Positions 1 through 12,039 are shown, numbered from the stretch's first letter. The stretch: DNA of 64,000 bases from Ixodes scapularis (GCF_016920785.2 NW_024609837.1:54798671-54862670); one strand, 5' to 3'. The notes: a model not told the origin generated them from the letters alone. A program made the numbers and translations.

Positions 1-917
1 CAGATGAGAATGTATCGAAGCATTGAGATGTTCATCTCTGTTGTCTTCTTCTTCGACTTGGAAGTTTCACACCCTTAGGTGTATGATTATTTGTCCTCTC
101 CTAATATTTTTAATCTCCACGCTTGAGCTGAACGAGCGAGAAGTATACAGAGTATGAAAAGCTACGGCCGCCCCCAGAACAAACGAAGCTATGTGACGTC
201 TGCTCACGTTTCTGGTGAGAATATCCCTCCCTGTAGTTCTTCAACAAGGCATCATTTTGTGATACAAAATAAACAAGACCAAATTTGAATAATGTACTTG
301 GTTTCAGGTCAGAAGTTTTCCTTGGAAGCACCAGAAAAAAAAAAAGAAAAAAGTGAAGTACAAGTGCATATTCAGAGTATGAACTTGTATGTAAGTCCGC
401 AAATACAGGTGCAGAATAAACATATTCAAGTATAGTTTTTTTGCCCGCACAGTACACAATTGGAACAATTTACCAGCTGAAATTGTCCCCATTTCTCATT
501 TTTTAAAACTCTAAAAAATGTTCTGTTAAATTAGTTATATTTGTTTGCTGTGAATATTTTGTTATCGACCTTCCTTGGTGTTTCTGTTGTAAAATTGCTG
601 TAATGTTATCATCTACATATTTTGCTGTTGCTGTCATTGTGAATCCTCCCGCATCACATATAGCCCTCTGTTTTTCGTTATGTACTTTGCATTTGTGTAA
701 ATTTTGTACTGTGTTCCGCCTACAATAATGCCCTAGCAAAGGCGCTGAAGGTAACCGGATAAATAAATATGCTTCAAGAGAAGTACACGTTTTCTGAACC
801 TACTTAACATACGAGAGCAGACGACAGTTCGAACGATCAAGCGGCCGTTTGAACTTGAAGACGCACTGAACGCAGTCCGCAGGTGGTCCGTACAACTTGA
901 CGGTTTTCCGTCGTTAT
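1..917. other. no recognisable gene or repeat
   Basis: This is AT-rich sequence with short, low-complexity open frames on both strands and a mixed A-run near 336-350. I see no domain, no inverted termini and no tail structure that I can name. The stretch ends at the hAT target duplication at 918. Confidence 0.4.
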
Positions 918-925
918 GTTAGAAC

Positions 926-1613
926 CAGTGTGTCGAACCGAAAAAAATACGGGTTCGGTTACGGTTCAGGTTCAGGTAAATTTATTTTGTTCCGGTTCAG
1001 TTCCGGTTCGATTAATTCGATCCGCGAACCGGTTCGGGGCGCTGAACCGGTTCGCGAACCGGTTTGGAAATTATAAATGACAAATTGCAACACCAAAATA
1101 ACAAAATCAAAATAACATCAAAATAAAAAAAAAATTGCAACATCACGTTCTAGAAACGTGTTATGAAATGAGCACACAGCAGCATTTAGGATTTACGAGA
1201 TTGTAAAAAAATAAAATCCCGTGACGCGATTTTTTTTTTTTTTTTTCACAGCCTTTTAATTCTCTTTTTTTCCGTGCAAGCCGCGACCAGCGCAATACTG
1301 GTTCCTATGTCAAGATTCATGGATGCAGCGTTTATATTCCTAAGACTGAGTGGAGAAGAAAAATATGTAAGCGAGGTGTGTGTCAGTTGACGGCACTTAA
1401 AAAACAAATGGCATTGATAGCACATTCATTGTCAGCAGCGCGTGGCCGAACCGTTTTGACATGAGCCGGTAACCGTTATTTTTTTTTCCGGTTCAGTTCC
1501 GGTTCGGGTTCATCGCGATAACAATATAACGGTTCGGGTTCGGGTTCAGTTCCGGAAAAAATACCGGTTCGGTTCCGGTTTTCGGTTTGGTTCGGTTCCG
1601 GTTCGACACCCTG
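926..1613. mobile_element. hAT-type non-autonomous element, hAT-D copy 1
   Basis: The termini are inverted: the left end begins CAGTGTGTCGAACCG and the right end closes CGGTTCGACACCCTG. The element is flanked by the perfect 8-bp direct repeat GTTAGAAC at 918-925 and 1614-1621. An 8-bp duplication with CA..TG-type ends is the signature of the hAT superfamily. The subterminal 100-150 bp on both sides are packed with variants of GAACCGGTTC, and the interior is A-rich. At 688 bp with no coding capacity it must be mobilised in trans. A second copy in the opposite orientation is split between 30871-31362 and about 47870-48048. Confidence 0.92.
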
Positions 1614-1621
1614 GTTAGAAC

Positions 1622-2228
1622 AAAACAAATAAATCTGATGAAGACAAGTATCCGTGAATTTAAATCGAAGTGCCTCCCGCGCAGGCAATCATGGTCCGAC
1701 GGCGTCTGGCTTTTCCTTTTCACGGCACATATCCACGTTATCGGACGAACTGAGCACATGAAAACTGACCTTCAAACCTTTCTCGACCCTTTTGGTACAG
1801 CCACAGTCGCGGCGTTTTGACGAGAAGGCAGGTTTTTGTCGGGCTCGGTGTAAACAGTACATACAAGGAGATGTTGATCATTGTTACCAGTGGCCATCAC
1901 CGACTTGTTATGCCGGATACACTTGGTCCGAATCTCCTTTAGACTTCCAGTATCGACGTCGACCCGAGCGACGTCGGGATTGAAAGTTACAAGCGAAATC
2001 TCATCATGCGAATCAGGCTTTAACGTGCATTCTGCGGCGTCCACGCGGAATGAATCGCCGCATGTCAGATTATTGACGCGAAGTTTTGCGGTCTAACGAG
2101 CCTTGTTAATTTCGCTGAGGCCGCTCAAGTAGTCAGATGATGATGATGTAAACTTGCTTCTTGCCCACACCCCCTCGCGCATGCGCAACGCCGGTGGCGT
2201 CCGCCAGGGGCGCCCCGGTTTGTTTGTG
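1622..2228. other. unannotated spacer
   Basis: I see no coding domain. A short GAT-type triplet run at about 2137-2147 and a GC-rich stretch at 2160-2215 could be the remains of a LINE tail and its flank, but nothing here is diagnostic. Confidence 0.35.
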
Positions 2229-2236
2229 AACATGAA

Positions 2237-2578
2237 ACAAGGAAATGGATACAGTGTGCGCTGCTTGTGGAGAGGAGGACGAAACGGCTGAGCACTTGAT
2301 ACTCTACTACAAAGGGCTTCACCCCATGCCTACCGAAGACAACATAGATTTAAGACATTGGGTTTGAGAGACAGCGAAGGAAAAGTGGATTTCAAGACAG
2401 AGATTACCAAGCAAAGATTAAGTGAATGGTGGCAGAAAGCGAGAGAAAACTAGGTATATTCTTATTAACTAATGGCAAGGGTTTCAGTGCGTATTCCAAG
2501 CTTAAATGGTAAAACAAAATGGCTAGGAGGCGTAAGCTACCGCCCGATCCAAAGGGCTCAGCCGGATTCATCCATCCA
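2237..2578 (+). mobile_element. 5'-truncated LINE 3' end (same family as 39306-42508)
   Basis: The sequence aligns by eye with the last part of the minus-strand LINE at 39306-42508: the end of the ORF with a CCHC-like motif, the 3' UTR and an ATCC-type tail. The last Cys of the motif is changed to Tyr, and a small deletion near 2351 shifts the frame, so it is non-coding. Direct repeats AACATGAA at 2229-2236 and 2579-2586 flank it, consistent with target-primed insertion of a 5'-truncated copy. Confidence 0.85.
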
Positions 2579-2589
2579 AACATGAATTG

Positions 2590-2592
<3 letters not shown>

Positions 2593-2657
<65 letters not shown>

Positions 2658-2662
2658 ATATA

Positions 2663-2693
<31 letters not shown>
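2593..2693. repeat. (TA)n microsatellite followed by T-run
   Basis: An alternating TA tract of about 70 bp runs directly into roughly 27 T residues. It lies between the LINE target duplication and the TTAA of the next element. It is slippage-prone, and its length in the assembly is unreliable. Confidence 0.95.
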
Positions 2694-2695
2694 AA

Positions 2696-3348
2696 GGGGT
2701 TATGAAACGCTTTTTCAACTTTTTCCTGTTTAGCTTTCCTCCTCAACTCATAAATCACGCATTCCCCAAACCGTTCAAGACGACGAAAAGAGGGGAGGCC
2801 CCTCTTGCTCGAAATCTGGTTTGTGTACCCGGACACAGCCATTCTCCCCCTAGAAGATTAGCCCGCCGCTCACAATTCAGACAAAGGTTGCTTTCCCCAA
2901 CTCGTTCACCCCGAAGCTGCCAGTGCTGCGGAAGCTACGTGCTCGTTGGGCCAGCCAGACTTGCCATGTGATCACGCTCCTTCGCGCATACCCACCCGCA
3001 GAGAAGGAGGTCAGGTGGTGAAAGGGAGGCGGTTTATTGGTCCGGCGAGCGCGTAGCTTCCACCACAATGTTAGTTTAAAAGTAAAGGGATTAAGTGAGG
3101 TCCGGTTTCGTGTGACGTGCGTTTGGACCCGGTGACGCGCTTTTGGGACCGCGGATGTATCACAGTGAAAAGGCAGAGCTTACGAAGGGGAGGAAGTACG
3201 AAATAGTCCGCTGTTTTCAAATTTTCGCACTGAAAGTCAGGCTTTTGACTTTCTACCTTTTTTCTTTTGGTCCACTGAACGATGTGCTATTAGTAAAACC
3301 CCAATCTAAAATGATTTATCCCAACCCCAAATTCGTTTCATAAGCCCT
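2696..3348. mobile_element. TTAA-flanked non-autonomous element (piggyBac-type)
   Basis: The left end reads GGGGTTATGAAACG and the right end CGTTTCATAAGCCCT, which are imperfect inverted repeats. TTAA lies directly outside each end (2692-2695 and 3349-3352). TTAA target duplication with G-run termini is typical of piggyBac-like MITEs. No transposase is present in the 653 bp. Confidence 0.8.
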
Positions 3349-3409
3349 TTAAACAGTTTGTTGTTGTTGTTTTTTTTTGTTTTTTTCTAGAGTGATCACT
3401 TCATGCAAA

Positions 3410-3632
3410 GGGTTCTGGTTAGTTCGCTTGTTAGAGCGGTAGAGCTGGGAATGGAGAGGTCCCTGGTTCGATACCAGGACCAGGCAGATTTGTTCGGTCG
3501 CGCACCGGTCACCTAGCTGTGTTCGGAGATCTAGGTTTGTCCTTTGTCCTCTTTGTTCCCCTTCTCCGGGGATTATTTTCGTCATCCTTGTCCAGCTCGC
3601 TTGCACATCCAATCTAATCCAATCCAAGGCCA
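3410..3632 (+). mobile_element. tRNA-derived SINE
   Basis: A tRNA-like head carries a clear pol III B box (GGTTCGATACC at 3465-3475) within the stem CCTGG..CCAGG, preceded by an A-box-like stretch. An unrelated body follows, and the sequence ends in a short imperfect TCCAA/TCTAA repeat (about 3608-3628). A T-rich stretch of unrelated origin lies upstream. The head-body-tail order is that of a SINE rather than a tRNA gene. I could not find a flanking duplication. Confidence 0.65.
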
Positions 3633-5345
3633 CCGTGAGATGACAGAAAGTTTGTACCGCGGTACCGCAAAAAGTATGACTGGCCTAGTCGCAAGAGCAG
3701 TTCCGATCAGTGAGGTAAGACGCTGCAGCAGTTTTTCTTTGTAGATATTAAACATCTGTAGGAAATAGAAAGCGAGTTGGCCACGATCACGCCACGATGA
3801 ACGCAGGTTTAGCGCAGGCTCAGAACAATCCCATCTTCCAGAAGAACTACAATCTTAGTGGTGTGCAATGCGCGTTGCAGAAGCTTTGTGCAAGATAATC
3901 ATAAGCTCGCGCTGAGCTGGAACGGACTGAACTATGGCCGCCAGTAAACGCCCCGTTCTGCACCATCACGCGCTCCAGCAGGGGAATCTCAGCGCGTGAT
4001 TGCCCAAGAGCACTTACAAATTGCGGCCGCTGAAACATAGTAGGTAGAAATTGTTTGCTTTGACGGCACAAAAAGCACCAGAAAAACACTACGAAAGAAG
4101 TGGCAGTACAAACAACTAACCTCCTTGATGGTCAAAACGTAAAGCGCACAAAGACATAGCAGAAGGAAGAGGTCAGATTATCGCTGAACTTACAACTCAA
4201 GTTTAATCGTCAAGGTGCGACCTCATATTCGACGACCAGCCGAGAAAACACACTTGCACCAAATGACACACCAGTAGATTCCGTACCTTCAACTCAACGC
4301 AGTCGCTGTGCAAGACATTTTAACTCTACCATTTGACCGGAATTCATACTCCGGTCAAAAGACAAACCAAAATTGTGGGTGTTCCTTAGTCCCATTCTCT
4401 TTGGTGCTTGTCTGTGAGGGTCACTCCCCGAGGAAAAGACACAAACACCTGAAGGACAAAGCTTGCGTCTTGTTTATTCCGTGTTTGCCCGATCCCTCCC
4501 CAACAATCTCCCCACCACCAGCCTCTCTTCAGATGTGCCGCAGTCATCACTGCTGCAGCTGCCTTGTGGGGCTGCCCACACCAACCCCCTCGAATGGGAA
4601 GCCGGGCCCAGGTTTAGCTGTTCAACGAGCTCGATCTCCAAGGTCCGGCACTCCTGGACAGCGTCTTCGGGACCGAGGACTGCCGATGTGTCCCCAGTGT
4701 CCTCGTCTGTGAGGGGCCGGAAAGCTGCAGCTCTAGCTGCGTCCCTCACCGCAACCCTCGTGGCAGGCAGGAGGCTCAGCCGGTGTTGGTCCTCATGGAT
4801 GAGGAGCACGCCGCACTTGGGGCACCTCCTCCGCAAGAGGGACCAGCGAATTCCTCTGCTTCCCACCTCGAGGCGATGCTGGGTGTCCCAGCGGAGTAGC
4901 TGCCCCCTCCGGCCAAATGACCCATATGGCAGTTCTGGGTCCGTCACCTCAAAGGACCATGCTGGATCCGGAGGCCCTCCGGGCCTGCGTTACCTGACGC
5001 AGGATGCGTAGCTTCACGCTGCTGAGCTGCAAGATAGGACCAGGGCCTGCAGTTGTTTTGCCGACGGTAATCTCGTGGCATCTGGGTGGAAAACCTTGTC
5101 ACGCGGCAAGAAAAGCCTTTTTGAAAGACGAGGACGAGACCCCAACTGTGTGCTACATGATCGCCCCCTGCACGCCGTTATGGGTGCATACCCTGCCGTT
5201 GCTGACTGTATCAGAACAAAAATCGTACTACATGGCAGTGGACACGATTCTCCCTGTGGTGTCTGTTTAAAACCCCAACAGGCATTCATCCCATCCACGA
5301 AAAGAAGTAGTTAGATTTGCATGGTTAAAGTGCTAAGAAGACACA
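3633..5345. other. no recognisable gene; one long minus-strand open frame
   Basis: A 157-codon frame runs on the minus strand at 4474-4947 and is GC-rich. It contains a CPKCG pair but no family I recognise. It lies just downstream (in element orientation) of the decayed Gypsy integrase and could be the end of that element, perhaps C-terminal coding or LTR-proximal sequence. I saw no LTR pair to confirm this. Confidence 0.3.
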
Positions 5346-5349
5346 AATC

Positions 5350-8120
5350 ATGTTCGCCTCCCTTGCTGTGTTCGCTGTCCTGACCGCCGTCCGAGGATGG
5401 AACTTGACAGAGATGCTGTGGAGACCTCCGAGACGTGGTCGGTGCCATTGCCATTCAGAATCTGCAGCGCATCCAGCTCTTCGGGTTCGTGAAAAAGCTT
5501 TAAGTCAGTGATATAGGCAGACCCACCAACTTCATTGGGTCCACAGTGTGTCCGCTTGTAAGAGAGCCTGGAAAGCCTTTTATTAACCCGGTACGGACCT
5601 TCGCATCTATAGGCAAGAAAGACTGTGAAGCCCTCAGCCACGTCGCAGGTTCCGTCTCCCCTTGTAGGACCGGTCGACCTGCTGCAGCCTCGAGAATAGC
5701 CTCTCCCGAGCTTCTCCCAAGTTTTCTGTGAAGCGTCTCCAGACATCTGCTTTGTACTGTGTAGAGGTGGCCTGCACGACTGCTGGATCTGTGTAAAGGA
5801 GACTGTTGCCTAGAGGGAATGCGAGCTCTTTCCCAATGTTTAATTAGGCGGGGCTAAGACCTATGATCCGGTAAATCATTGTGCGAGTACCGAAGGCCAT
5901 CTCGGCAAGCTTCGTATCCCAATCCTTGTGCCACCCCATTTGCACTACAGTCATCATTTTAATGTTTCGATCAACTCTTTCTGCAATATTTGTCTGTGGG
6001 TGTTACGGCGACATTCTTTTGTGCCATATCCCCAGTGATCCACAGATATCCATGAGTATCTTGCCAGCGAAGTAAGAAGCATTATCCGAAATCAGTGATG
6101 CGGAGAAGCCAAGATATGCAAAGTGTCTAGAAGAAAATTCCAGATTTTCTTAGGAGTCCAGTTTGCACGAGGAAAACAGCTCGACCCACTTCGTGAAGCG
6201 GCTGGTCACTACCAGCAAGTATTGCTTGCCACGTGGACTGTGAAGGAAAGGTCCGACAACGTCACAGGCTACGCACTCCCAGGGGTACCTGTTTTCAAAT
6301 CGACTGGATTAGGCCTGGTGTTTGGCCACCTCGCGGCTTTGCCTGTTGGCATACCATCCAGCTGCGTGCGTACCTAAAAGCATCTCGTCTCATTCCCAGC
6401 CACATTGCAATTTGGGACAACTTTTTATAGACCTTACGCCCACTGCCACGTCCTGCCAGAGCAGAGTCATGCATACATCTCGTGAATTACTTACGCAGGC
6501 TAAGAGGTATCACGGTTCGTAATAGTAAACCGCCGGCTTCATTATTTGACTGATGAATATGCCTCAGCAAAATCTCATCGTTGCCCACCAGGTAGGAGTC
6601 AAACTCCCATTGCACTTGCTTGTCACGGCCACTGCGTCACCCGCTGACACCGTCCAATGGCCTGCTGGGCCACCTGAAGCTCCTCCCTGCTCAGCAAGAT
6701 TCCCCACCACGAATCTGTTGTGATTGGTGTAGCATTACCCAGTGCTGTCAAGTCAGGATCCACCTTCGTTTCTTGCCCAAAAGTGGAGAACGGGTCAGTA
6801 CGTCTGCTACACGGTTATTCACTCCACGCTTGTACTCAATAGTGCACTCGTAGCATCGTAGCGCAAGTGCCTCTCAAGCAAGGCGTCCTGCAGTGTCCTC
6901 AAGTCCTTTCAGCCACGAAAGAGCCATGTGGTCAGTCTGGCCGCAAAAGGAGGCACCGTCCAGGTACATGTCAACTTCTCGAGGGCGAAAATATTGGCAA
7001 GGCTCACTTTCTCAATTGTCGAGTGATTCCGTTCCGCTCTGGCGAGCGTGTCGCTGCTGAAAGCCACCGGCCAGAGGATGCAGTCATGTTTCTGCAAATG
7101 AACCGCATCCAAGCCGTAATCGCTTACGTCGGTTTGCACGATAAATGGACAGTTCAAGTCTGGAAGATGTAAACACAGATTCCCGGTCACGGCCATCGCT
7201 CACGGCCCTGGACAGGTTAGAGAATGCGGCTTGTTCTTGTCCTCAACACCACTTTGTTTCCTTGCAAAGCAGTCGATTGAGAGGCTCCATAACCTCGGCA
7301 CACTGCAGAATGAAGTCTCTATAAAGAGTAGGGGTGTGCGAATATGAATCGAATATGAATATTCCAAAAAATATCTTTGTATATCAAATATGTTTTGAAT
7401 ATGTGTGTACCATTAAGAAATAACAAACAAAAAAAGGATAACAAATTCAAGTATATGAAACTACCCGACTAGGCAGCGTATAAACAATGCAATGCGGAGC
7501 GCAAGCTCGTCTGTTTCTTTTGCAGGGGGTTGTGGTGACCTCAGAATGTTGAGCTCTGATTGGCTCTAATTGAAAGATAATGGGTAAACCTCAAAGCAAG
7601 CTGCATAGAGGTCTACCCACTATTCTACAATCAGAGCCAATCAGAGCTCCGCACTGTGGCGTCACCACAACCCCTGCAAAAGAAGCAGACGAACTTACGC
7701 TCCGCATTGGTAAACAGCTATTATACCTTGATCACCTGTCAACAGTACAAGAAAGCTGGCTCCAGTTGAGGGTTGTGAAAACAGTCACATTCCCAGGGGC
7801 GTAAATAAATGAGGAAATAATCGGAAAAGCATAATTATCTCTGATGTACACTTTGTTTAGGCGCCTTTAGTCTACACAAAGTCTGGCTGTGTATCTTCCT
7901 TCGGAGCAAAAATCACTGCTGATGCCCAAATGTTTTTCAATTCGCGTACTGCGACCGTGTCTATCATATCCGTGAGCGCTGCATCCAGAAGCTCATGCTT
8001 GTGGGCTCCTATGGGACTCGCATTGCACGTTCGGGGCAGTGCACCTTGGCTTTCAATATGGTGCCACAGAAGGTCAGTTTTCCCGAGCCGTTCTGTGAAC
8101 GTCGGCGAAAACGGCTCCAA
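5350..8120 (-). pseudogene. Ty3/Gypsy pol remnant (RT - RNase H - integrase)
   Basis: Reading leftward on the minus strand, the blocks appear in Gypsy order. At 8120-7870 is the RT N-terminus, with the equivalent of the SPWASPVV motif (seen as NIWASAVIFAPK). At 7320-6930 are the RT C-terminus and RNase H start, with the FIVQTDVSDYGL block. At 6460-6350 is an H2C2-like remnant. At 6300-5880 is the integrase core, with PWECVACDVVGPF, then LISDNASYF, then IAERVDRNIKMM. At 5750-5400 is the integrase C-terminus, with the CEGPYRVNKRLS block. Stops and frame changes interrupt it repeatedly, for example a stop in the integrase before the HPQTN block. The RT palm with its catalytic YxDD is missing, replaced by the foldback at 7331-7860. 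It is not functional, and no LTRs were found. Confidence 0.85.
7331..7860. repeat. foldback element inside the Gypsy RT
   Basis: Two long inverted arms, about 7488-7560 and 7630-7715, carry complementary blocks (GGTTGTGGTGACCTC against the GGCGTCACCACAACC region, and GATTGGCTCT against AGAGCCAATC). They could fold into a hairpin of about 230 bp. The left outer part begins with AT-rich GAATAT repeats. It occupies the place of the RT palm domain. Its outer boundaries and any target duplication are not clear. Confidence 0.6.
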
Positions 8121-8239
8121 TAGATGTTCGAGCCGCTGCTACCGGGACACTCCTGCATGGCCTTCTGCACACTGTCTGGAAGTAAAGAAACTCGCCCCGC
8201 AAAGTTTGCTGGAATTGTCTGGTGGAGAATACAATTCTC

Positions 8240-8473
8240 CCATCTCGTAAATAATTACTTTATACTTAGCAAACAATTTTTGCAATCTAATGTTTATTAT
8301 GCCTTCGCACATTTTTAAAAAACTTAATGAACCAATATTGGTTGGAAGTTTTTTTAGATCATTTTTATTCCTTTCTTTATATATTGAGCTAACCCTCAGA
8401 ATTTTAAGATCATCTGGAAATATACCAGTCTGCAGCCTATTGTTGATAACAAGTGACAAGATTGTCCTCTTAT
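8240..8473 (-). pseudogene. LINE reverse transcriptase fragment (CR1/L2/Jockey-like)
   Basis: The minus-strand translation has the RT block around motif 1-2: a GIFPDDLKILRV segment, then a decayed YRPIS segment (LPTNIGSLS), then a KMCEGIINIRLQ segment. This is typical of CR1/L2/Jockey-type LINEs. The palm and the catalytic aspartates are absent. It is in the same orientation as the EN (9666) and ORF1 (10310) fragments to its right and probably belongs to the same broken element, with the repeat at 8474-9212 inserted between them. Confidence 0.6.
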
Positions 8474-9212
8474 TATAGACCATTCCATTTAGCGCTCTCT
8501 GGGCAGCACCATTTTGTTCGACCGCAGCGCCCTCTCCACACATCCGGGAAGTTCAGCGGGTTCGGCGGGGTAAAACGAGAGAGAGGGCACGCACCCGACT
8601 CCGCTAGCAGACGACAAACCGGGAGGTTGCCGTTCTCCATCTTTGGGCTGTATCGGCGGGCTCTACCGAACATCGAACTCTCGCTCGTGGCTGCCGTTGT
8701 GAAGTGGTTCGCGTTCTTAGAATAGCTGTGGCTACTCCAAAATCATCCTATAGCTCTCTGTTGTTCTATTATGCTAAATGATCAACTAGCATATCTTTTT
8801 TCCGTTACTTAAATAGCAGTTGAGTCAGCCGGCAGTACTACCCTCAACTACTGCTTGTATTGCGGCAGGAGAGCACGTTTTATTTATTATTTCAGACTTC
8901 CACTCATGGTCGCTAAAGGCCTACACCAGTACGAACTTTTGTATAGTAAAAAAGGTACAACAACCGGATTTACTTTTTGCCAAAGAGACCGGCCAATCTG
9001 ACACAGTTTTCCCTATTTTTGTTTTTTATTTGCACGCAGGTAACAGCGAAATTGGACCCTGTGAGTCGTTTTATTTAGCATAGTATTACACAATAACTGG
9101 CACACCAAAATCTGCGCATCTGCGCTTGAAAGTTCCAAAATGACGCGATTTTAAACAGAGTTTCAACGTCAGCCAGACGCTAGCTACAGCCCACTCGGAG
9201 GAGTGGACGAGA
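8474..9212. repeat. dispersed repeat, family X copy A
   Basis: This stretch of about 740 bp is closely similar, in the same orientation, to 45174-45925. Both start at GACCATT(C/T)CATTTAGCGC and both lose similarity just after CTAGCTACAGCCCACTCGG. The copies differ by scattered substitutions and small indels. I see neither terminal inverted repeats nor a tail, so the class is unknown. This copy sits between the RT and EN parts of a decayed LINE, which suggests it was inserted there. Confidence 0.75.
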
Positions 9213-9665
9213 TGTGGGGTTAACTGGCAAGCAGTATCGGCGTCGGAACTATTCAGAGCAGGGGGGGGGGGGGGGGGCGGGGGGACAGCGATTTTGCACC
9301 CCCTCCCCCCACATTGTTTCCATTAAATTTATAAACCCCCCTGATGCCACTGCTGGCAAGGGCTTAATATTGTCGACCCCAGCCGCTAGATTTGTCTTAA
9401 TATTTTTTATCAAATTTATTTTTTATCAAATCAATTAACATTTATCAAAACAAATTTTATAAACACACAATAAGCATTATCTGCAAACTCTTCCAGATAT
9501 ACATTTAACCGGTCATAGCATTCGACAAGCTGTTTAAAAGTATTCAGTTTCGTCCTTCATTTTTTGAAAGCTGTACCTTGGCGAGTTGTTTTGTTGTTTG
9601 CGTTGCATGTTGTTTGGAACATGGACACGGCTCGAGCAGGAAGTGGGCAGATGGTCGCTAATATC
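9213..9665. other. spacer with G-run
   Basis: A run of about 17 G residues followed by a C-rich stretch (9260-9312) resembles the G-tracts seen near several element ends in this window. The remainder is AT-rich with no features I can name. Confidence 0.35.
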
Positions 9666-10300
9666 CTAACTAAAAAGCCCAGAGAAAAGTTCAGTTGGGT
9701 TTATATTTGTTACACATACATCTATGGAAGTAGAGCTTTCACTGGTTATGCTAGTGGGGAGTGTTACCACATTTGGACTCACGTAAGACAGCACAAGGTC
9801 GTTGAAATTTGTTGCATATGAATCATTTCCTAATATGTTAATATCCCCCATAATCAAGAACGGTAGTTCTGTTGAAGAAATGAAATGTAGTAGGTTGTCA
9901 TAGAAATCGAGGAAAACCCTTGTTTCCCACTGGCAGTCAGTACATCACTACAAGACCCATGTTTTTGATGCAAAGGACCAGACCATCGACATCTGCCTTT
10001 GCTACACCCAGTTCCTCCACGACAGTAAATGGAATAGAAGCTTTCATATAAATACCACCCTCACATTTTTGCTTTCCATTTAAGTTTGAATAGTTGTCGT
10101 TACTTAAAAAACGATGGTGCTTGAAATTCTCACAACCATGTTTCGGTCAACAACAGTGCATCAAAATGCAACCAAAGCGAATAAAAAAGCATACCAAACC
10201 TTCTTTGTTTCTACTTATACTCCTAGTATTTAGATGAACTGCAAAAAACCATGACTCGTAATTTCTGAACTTATCATTGAATAGTTCACTAGTATAATAT
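9666..10300 (-). pseudogene. LINE endonuclease fragment (APE type)
   Basis: The minus-strand frame 9666-9857 contains IMGDINI (the GDxN block of APE endonucleases), then SYVSPN..LPTSIT and the SSTSIDVCVTN block. These are the standard middle motifs of LINE ORF2 endonuclease. Upstream coding (to about 10150) has an interrupted GGIYIKASIPF-type segment, also usual before this block. The frame is broken. Order and strand fit ORF1 at 10310-10729 and RT at 8240-8473 as one element. Confidence 0.65.
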
Positions 10301-10309
10301 TTGCTTGGC

Positions 10310-10729
10310 TTAGTCTCCATAAACAAAAGAGAGAGTACCCATGACTAAATTAGTCAATTTTAACAACAACATTTTTTTTAAATCGACCATGCATGAAACT
10401 TTTAGCACATTTGAACAATCACTGTTTTGTGTCAACACTTTTCCGCCAACAGTCCAGACATGTTTCCACCAGTCTTTTTTTTTTGCGATAGCTCCACAGA
10501 GCAATCGTTTGTTTTGTCCCGTAAGATGCTCGTGGACAAACAGGAGTTCTTGTTCCTGCGAAACCAAAGGCCTCAGTAGTGAGTCTCTTCTTTTTTGCTT
10601 CTGTAAAAACGGCGTCGTTTTCTGCACGTCGCACAAAACATAAGATTTTTTTGCCCAGTTTGGACGTTGGTACTCCGTGGCAGATGTCGATATCAGAAGC
10701 TGCAATGGGTTCAATCGGCACGCCACCAA
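10310..10729 (-). pseudogene. LINE ORF1 C-terminal domain, CR1/L2/Jockey-like
   Basis: The minus-strand frame contains VHEHLTGQNKRLL followed by KKDWWKHVWTVGGKVL and then a DLKK segment. This reproduces the widespread LINE ORF1 C-terminal pattern (EHLTPENKRL.., W..VW..NGKI.., DL), which lies just ahead of ORF2 in many arthropod LINEs. The alternative frame at 10419-10721 covers part of the same segment, showing at least one frameshift. ORF2 endonuclease fragments follow downstream on the same strand. Confidence 0.7.
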
Positions 10730-12039
10730 TTTTTTTTTACAAGGTCCTAGGAGTTGGCTCTTTTAATTTTCGTAAGTCTGCTCCTTATTTGCAGCGAAGA
10801 TCATTGAGAGCTCTTGCGTAGCCAGGATTCAGCCAGGACATCCGCCCAAATGGTCAGTGCAGCCTGGGTCGTCTTGTCCAGGCGGTCCAACGCCCCTACG
10901 AGGTGGGTGCGAAATTGCAATTGGCCTTGGTGAGTCGCCAGCGCCCTCTTCTCCGCGGCATCTGCGACGTCATCCGACCCTCGAATATTGTATGATCAAC
11001 GACTCCTCAGTGTGCCGAGTGTGAGCTGGTCCTTCATGCAGATTGCATAATCTGGTGGCAAGAATTCAGTTCGAGCTACAAGACGAAGCCAGATATGCTC
11101 TCCGTAAATGCGGCTGGCAATAGCCGACTGAGAGTCGTCTTGTCCCCGCATATTTAGGAACAATGAGCTACAGCAGTCCCTTGCAGAGTGGTTGTGGAGG
11201 TCCTTGTCTGCTGCATTTGAAACGAGGTCCTCTCTAAATTCTGCCGAATGAGGACGTGCCGAGGTTGCAGCTTCCAGGTTTTCAGCGAGCCGAGCATATG
11301 GTCCTCCTCGTCGCTCGAGCTGTCGTCCAGCGCATCCTCTTTGTCCAAGTGCTCGTCCGTGCATACACTCAGAGAGAAACTGCTACTTACTAGGAGGGAA
11401 GCCAAAGAAAATCAATACCGTAAGCAGCACTCCCGGAGATCGCCGGTCGTTTAATAAGGCCGACTGAAACAACCTCACGGGGGGTGTGGCTCCGCTCAAT
11501 ACGACCGAGATACAAGCGCAGTGTTCCGCAGCGCACAATTCGAGATTCACCTTTGTTCGCGGTTACTCTCAAAAGGGTGTGCTGTAGGCTATTGTTTCTC
11601 AGTGCGTGAAACGAAACCAAACGCCCAAACGCGAGCGGGCGCAGTCGCAGTTGCCACGATCAGGTCGGCCCCGCGTGTAGAGAAAAAGAGGCACGATAAT
11701 GAAACGCATTTTTGCGACATAAACGGACTATCACGGCAGTTATCACGATGAGAGCAGCCCTCGCGTAGGAAGAACTAAAAATAAACGGATCAATTGCACT
11801 CATCTCTTGGAGCCAGCCGCACGAACGAGCTCCACAGTTTCAGTTTTACCGTAGGCAGCCGAAACAAAACTTTGATAAAATATCTACAAAACTATGTGAG
11901 GCATCTAAAAAAATGGTGCGACAATCAGCACAGCTGTGTCACTTATTCGACGGTATGATGATGGTGACCTATTGGCATTGCACCGAACATGCGTCAAACG
12001 GTGATCCGATGTTGAAGTGACGTTGCATCGATATGTCAA
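10730..12039. other. unclassified region with minus-strand open frames
   Basis: Minus-strand frames at 10996-11364 (122 codons) and 11154-11405 (83 codons) overlap in different frames. They include an acidic serine-rich stretch (DDSSSDEEDH) and an RLVARTEFLPPDY segment that read like protein, perhaps one decayed gene or a retroelement gag with an indel. I do not recognise the family. The rest (11410-12039) shows nothing. Confidence 0.3.

Noticed and set aside
4308..5270. Host gene exons in the GC-rich open frames at 4.3-5.3 kb
   Set aside because: Overlapping frames on both strands, no domain, and adjacency to Gypsy debris make a host gene unsupported.
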